This document shows, in pieces, positions 59,815 to 64,000 of a stretch of DNA of 64,000 nucleotides. The translations under genes and the position numbers were made by a program. The notes under the pieces are model-generated. The model was given only the letters and a program-made list of their open reading frames with translations, searched no databases and was not told the DNA's origin. This stretch comes from Akebia trifoliata (taxonomy: Eukaryota; Streptophyta; Magnoliopsida; Ranunculales; Lardizabalaceae), in assembly GCA_017979445.1 (NCBI GenBank), contig CM030718.1:19897021-19961020 (forward strand), written 5' to 3'. The number at the start of each line of letters is the position of its first letter. Positions within the stretch are counted from its first letter, which is position 1.

Positions 59815-61434
59815 GTTGCTGAAAGCGCCCTCGATCAGCGGGGTGTGTGGATCCTCTTTTGATTTTGAGGTTTGGGAGTCGCCACCTAATTATTACGGTC
59901 TAAGAACCGAGCATTGACTCAAGATGGATAAAAACAACTAATCTACAAAAAGAAACTAAGTCCGGGAATCACGTTACGGAGTTGAATGGTGTTAGGCACC
60001 AACCCTGCCCAACAAACGTCGGTCTCTACTATTTCTCAAGAAGATTATATTGCTAAAAAAATCTAAAATAAATAAATAAAATAAATAAAAAAGATAAAAA
60101 AAAAAAATACCTATATGATCGTAATAATTTGTTCCCTTAGAACTGTTAGAATGGTTCTTCATAAGATACTCCTCACTTCGTTTCTATCACTAGATCCGCT
60201 TTAGATCTCTAAGATGAAGTACTTCTTTATTAGATTAAAGTGTTTCCTAAATTTATTGATGGATTTCTGGGTATTTTGTGGAGAGTTTCTAGGAGTTTGT
60301 GAATAAAAACTAGGGTTTGGATGATAGGTAAGGGGTTAGGACTTCAAAATCAGGGTTTTGAGAATGTTAGGGAGGGTTTTTGACCTATTTTTTTTAGGAT
60401 TTTCTTTGACCTGTGAAATTAGGTTGTGGAGGCTCTTTATTTATAGAATTTTTTGGGTAGAGTTAGTGTTTGATTAGGTTTCTTTTAGATAAGGTAAATT
60501 AGGGTTTTTCTTAAGTCTTATGAGATTGACTTGGTCTTTTTATATTAGGGTTTTAATTATGGTTTTGACTTAAGTCTTAAGAGATTGACTTGGTTTCTTT
60601 AGATTAGGGTGTTAATTATTACGCACAATGAAAGATTATATTTTTAAGTTTTGTGGAGAACTCCTTGATTATATTTTTAATTATTTAGACCCCCAGATGG
60701 AAAGGTCTTTTAATAACTATCAAGGAGCAACCATTAACAATTTTATCTGATTGCTTGATTGATTAATTTTCTTGGTTTAGATTTCTAAATTAATTTTATT
60801 AAGGTTTTACTTTACGTTAATTAATATTTTATTTATTAATTTTAAAATTTAGAATTTTTAAATTAAAAAATTACCGTTTTGCCCCTGAAGAGAACTTTTA
60901 CGTTTCAAGTCATTTTTTGATATTCTGGGATGTTTCAGAATCAATTTTTCGTAAGAAATTTGATGAGATTATCGGTTTGTGTCACTTATGAAATTTTTTT
61001 GTATGAAATGATTGTGAACCTTATGAGGGGTATTTTCATAATTTTGTCGAATTTGGTGAAAATTGGCGAAATGATTTATTTGGCTTCACTTTGTTATTTT
61101 ATGTGTTCGTAAGGATTTTTTTAAGCATAAGGGGGGCTCTAAGGATGTTTTGATGTTAGGGGTATTTTGATAATTTGATCATTTTTTAGTAATTTTTATC
61201 GTAAAACTTCTTTTTGTCTCTAAAATGATGATTTCTATGTTTTTAGGATTATATTTTCCTAGCGTAACGTGATTTCTATAGTTTTGTTAGTTTGAGATAC
61301 CTTATCCGAATTTCTAAAACATATCTAGCAACAAAATAGAGTATTGGAATATTCATCCATCATTGGGAACCGTTACAATCGGGTGGACAAGTTGATTAAT
61401 CAGGTGAATGCAGAAATAGGGTGTCTACAGTTGC
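59815..61434 (-). mobile_element. Solo LTR, reverse orientation, with 5-bp TSD (copy B)
   Basis: LTR at 59820-61429, starting TGAAAGCG and ending GGTGTCTACA, with TSD GTTGC at 59815-59819 and 61430-61434. Same insertion as in copy A. It retains the GACCCCCAGATGGAAAGGTC stretch near 60689 that A has lost. Confidence 0.88.
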
Positions 61435-61627
61435 CACATTTTATACCCAACGTAGAAAATATATGCTTAGGACTGTTATATGTTAATAACCTTAGAGACC
61501 CCATTACGCTAGGAAAATGACACCTCGAGAGTTAGAAATAGTCATATTGAAACCAAATGAAGCCTCTTGTCGAAATTTGTACCAATTGAAAAAATAATCA
61601 AAATTTTCTTAAATACTTAACTCATAT

Positions 61628-61723
61628 TGTAGACACCCCAATTTGACCAAATAAGCCCGAGAGCTCATTTGGATCTAGTATTAAGAATTAAATCGAATGA
61701 ATTTTGATTAATATAGTGGGATC
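61628..61723 (+). mobile_element. Start of second-subfamily LTR, interrupted (copy B)
   Basis: TGTAGACACCCCAATTTGACC to ATATAGTGGGATC, matching 14358-14453. Cut by the LTR element inserted at 61724. Confidence 0.6.
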
Positions 61724-64000
61724 TGTAGACACCCCATTTTTGCACTCGCCTGATTAATCAACTCGTCAACCCGATCGCAATGATTCCCAATGATGGATGT
61801 GTATTCCGTTGTTTTATTTTGTTACCAGATATGTTTCAGAAATCCGGATGAGGTATCTCGAACTGAAAAAACCTTAGAAACCACGCTACGCTAGGAAAAC
61901 ACAACCCCAGAAACATAGAAATCATCATCTTGCAGACCAAAAAGAAGTTTCACGATAAAAATCACTAAAAATTGAACAAATTATCAAAATACCCCTAACC
62001 TCAAAACAACCTTAGAGCCTCCGTTACGCTTAGGAAAACCCATTCGAACACATAAAATAACAAATCGAAACCAAATAAATCATTTCGCCAATTTTAACAG
62101 AATTTGACAAAATTACGAAAATGCCCCTCATAAAGTTCACAACCATTTCACACAAAAAATTTTCATAAATGACACAAACCAACATTCTCATTGAATTCCT
62201 TACGAAAAACTGATTCTAAAACATCCTGGAACATTAAAAACTGACTTAAAACGTGAAAAGTCCTCTCTGGGGGCAAAACGGTAATTTCACAATTTTCATA
62301 ATTAAAATATTCGAAATTAATAAATAAAACATTAAATAATTAAATTTAAACATTAATAAAATTAATTTAAAAATTTGAACCTAAAAAATCGATTAATCGG
62401 GCTCTCAGGCAAAATCGTTGAGGGTTCGTGGGATATTTCTTTAAGGACCCCTCCATTTGGGGGTCCAAAGAATTAAAGAAATAATGGAAGAGGGTTCTCC
62501 AAAAATAAAAATAAATCAAGCAAGACTGAAGTCAAGGTATTAAAGTCAATCAAGTGAAACTGAAGTCAAAATTAAAGTTAATTAAGCAAGACTAAAGTCA
62601 AGATATTGAAAGTCAATCAATTAAGACTAAAGTCAAAACATTAAAAGTCAATCAAATAAGACCAAAAGTCATAATAGAGATCTAATTAAATAATAACTCT
62701 ATCTAATAGAGTTCTAACTTAAAAATAATTCTACCTAAAACAATTTGAATTAAAACACAATTCTACCTAAAACAATTCTAATTAAAACACAATTCTACCT
62801 AAAACAATTTTAATTAAAACACAACTCTAATTGAAAGATCTCTAATTAAACACTAACTCTATCCAAATCAACCCTAAAAAACATCTATAAATAGAGGTGC
62901 TCACACCCTATTTTCGTATCAAATCATAAACCCTAGGAGAAGTAGGTCTAGAAGCTCCCCTAGCCCCCCATAAACCCTAGTTTTGGAGCCCCAACTCCTT
63001 AGCTAACATCCCTCCTTCAATTTTAGTCTAGAAAACACCCAAAAGCCTTCTAAAAACATCCCCAAATCCGCAACGAACTTGAAGAGTTCAGATTCAAAAA
63101 ACAAGGAGATACCTTACCTCGGAGATCCGAAGTCAAATCCGGAAGCAGAACGTAGCAAGGGAGCACGGTACAAGGAGCTCTTTTGTCAGATCTGAGGGAG
63201 TAAAGTCCTTGCATCGGAAAGGTATTATTTTTTTATTTTCTATTTTTATCTAGGTTTTAGCAATGTAATCTACTTGGGAATTTAGTAGAGACCGGCTTTG
63301 GCCGGGCGGGATTGGTGCCTAACACCTTCCAATCCCGTAACATGATCCCCGAATTCAGTTTTCTTGGTTTTAGATTAGTTTTTATCCGTTTAGAGTCATT
63401 GTTCGGTTCCTAGACCTTAACAACTAGGTGGCGACTCCCAAACCTCAAGGGTCAAAAGCGGATCCGCGGATCGAGGGCGCTTTCAGTGGCGACTCCACTG
63501 GGGACTATTGAGGATCAGACTTGAAAAACCTCAAGTATGGGAAGCATTGCCAGTGGGACCTAGTTTTGATTTTGCTTTATTTTTAGTTATGTATTTATTA
63601 TTATTTTTACCATTCTTTTGGCTCTATGGTTGATCATTGATTGGGATGTTGAATATTTTTGTTGGACACACCTTTGGTACGGTTCAATTTGAGGTCATTC
63701 ATAATGACCCTAGATAATGCAAGATATCGAAAGATAATGACATGGGGAATGACCCATTTATATTATTTGGATTATTGGGTCTGTATTATCTTTTATTAAC
63801 ATCATTCAATTTGATTTTGAATGCCGTGATTCGGCATATGATTTCCTATGGTTCAACCAAGGATTATTCGAAAAGACCCCAAATAATATGAGATTTCAAC
63901 ATGGTTTTATTAAGGAAGGGGTAGTGATTATTGGGGCATATATTTTATTACGTGTGTAGATTATTTTGATTTATTTTTATTTTTATTTTTTAGGTATGAT
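61724..64000 (+). mobile_element. Tat/Ogre-like LTR retrotransposon, 5' end (runs off the window)
   Basis: 5' LTR 61724-63485 (TGTAGACACCCC to GGCGCTTTCA, 1762 bp), PBS TGGCGACTCCACTGGGGA at 63487-63504, then the first 500 bp of internal sequence, which resembles the element at 18389 near the PBS (TATTGAGGATCA, CTTGAAAAACC, GGAAGCATTGCC) but diverges afterwards. The expected TSD is GGATC (61719-61723); the partner lies beyond the window. The LTR is clearly more diverged from 18389-20157 than that LTR is from 27386-29158. No coding region visible yet. Confidence 0.9.

Larger units (their letters stand above)
47669..61723 (+). repeat. Segmental duplication, copy B
   Basis: Partner of 1-14453 in direct orientation. 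All landmarks recur in order: FAR1-like relic, upstream MITE, laccase with its intron MITE and foldback, retroelement relic, reverse solo LTR with TSD GTTGC, and the start of the second-subfamily LTR at 61628. Collinearity stops at 61723, where an LTR retrotransposon is inserted. The copy may extend left of 47669 through the MITE. Confidence 0.93.

Overview
The window is nuclear DNA from a flowering plant, most likely a eudicot with a large, repeat-rich genome. The evidence is AT-rich sequence, GT-AG introns, a lignin-type laccase, and plant-specific mobile elements (Tat/Ogre-like Ty3-gypsy retrotransposons, CACTA and Mutator-like DNA transposons, MITEs). Species cannot be determined from the sequence. 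No tRNA, rRNA, CRISPR or bacterial operon structure was seen.

Layout. (1) 1-14453 is one copy (A) of a segmental duplication. It holds a decayed FAR1/FHY3-like gene (about 2530-3249), an intact six-exon LAC17-type laccase (4724-10066), and downstream retroelement debris that includes a reverse solo LTR with target-site duplication. (2) 14358-18388 is another LTR-like sequence that carries, between 10-bp direct repeats, a truncated and mutated genomic fragment of the same laccase (14908-16790). (3) 18389-29158 is a complete but coding-defective Tat/Ogre-like LTR retrotransposon with perfect 5-bp TSDs, a tRNA-Arg primer site, two tandem arrays and an integrase remnant. (4) 29164-35180 is mostly unassigned, with a chloroplast Tha4/TatA-like pseudogene exon on the minus strand. 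(5) 35781-44345 is a CACTA transposon with 21-bp terminal inverted repeats and a CTC target-site duplication. It carries five exons of a SEC14-like phosphatidylinositol-transfer protein (SFH) C-terminal half that still splice in silico to an open frame. (6) 44346-47668 is intergenic, with a foldback sequence and a Mutator-like foldback element (9-bp TSD) nested in a MITE. (7) 47669-61723 is duplication copy B, with a second intact laccase (51937-57268), the FAR1-like relic and the same solo LTR. (8) 61724-64000 is the 5' LTR and start of another Tat/Ogre-like element; its pre-insertion site is preserved at 14453 in copy A.

How it fits together. The two laccases differ at about eight of 580 residues by my reading. 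They share promoter elements (TATA box plus two MYB46-type SMRE sites) and an exon-5 site matching miR397, so they look like co-regulated recent duplicates in lignin polymerisation. The nested insertions order the history. The solo LTR and intron MITEs predate the duplication. The LTR element at 61724 came after it. The CACTA element and the Mutator-like foldback element sit in the interval between the two copies. Laccase and SFH fragments were both moved as intron-containing DNA, not through mRNA.
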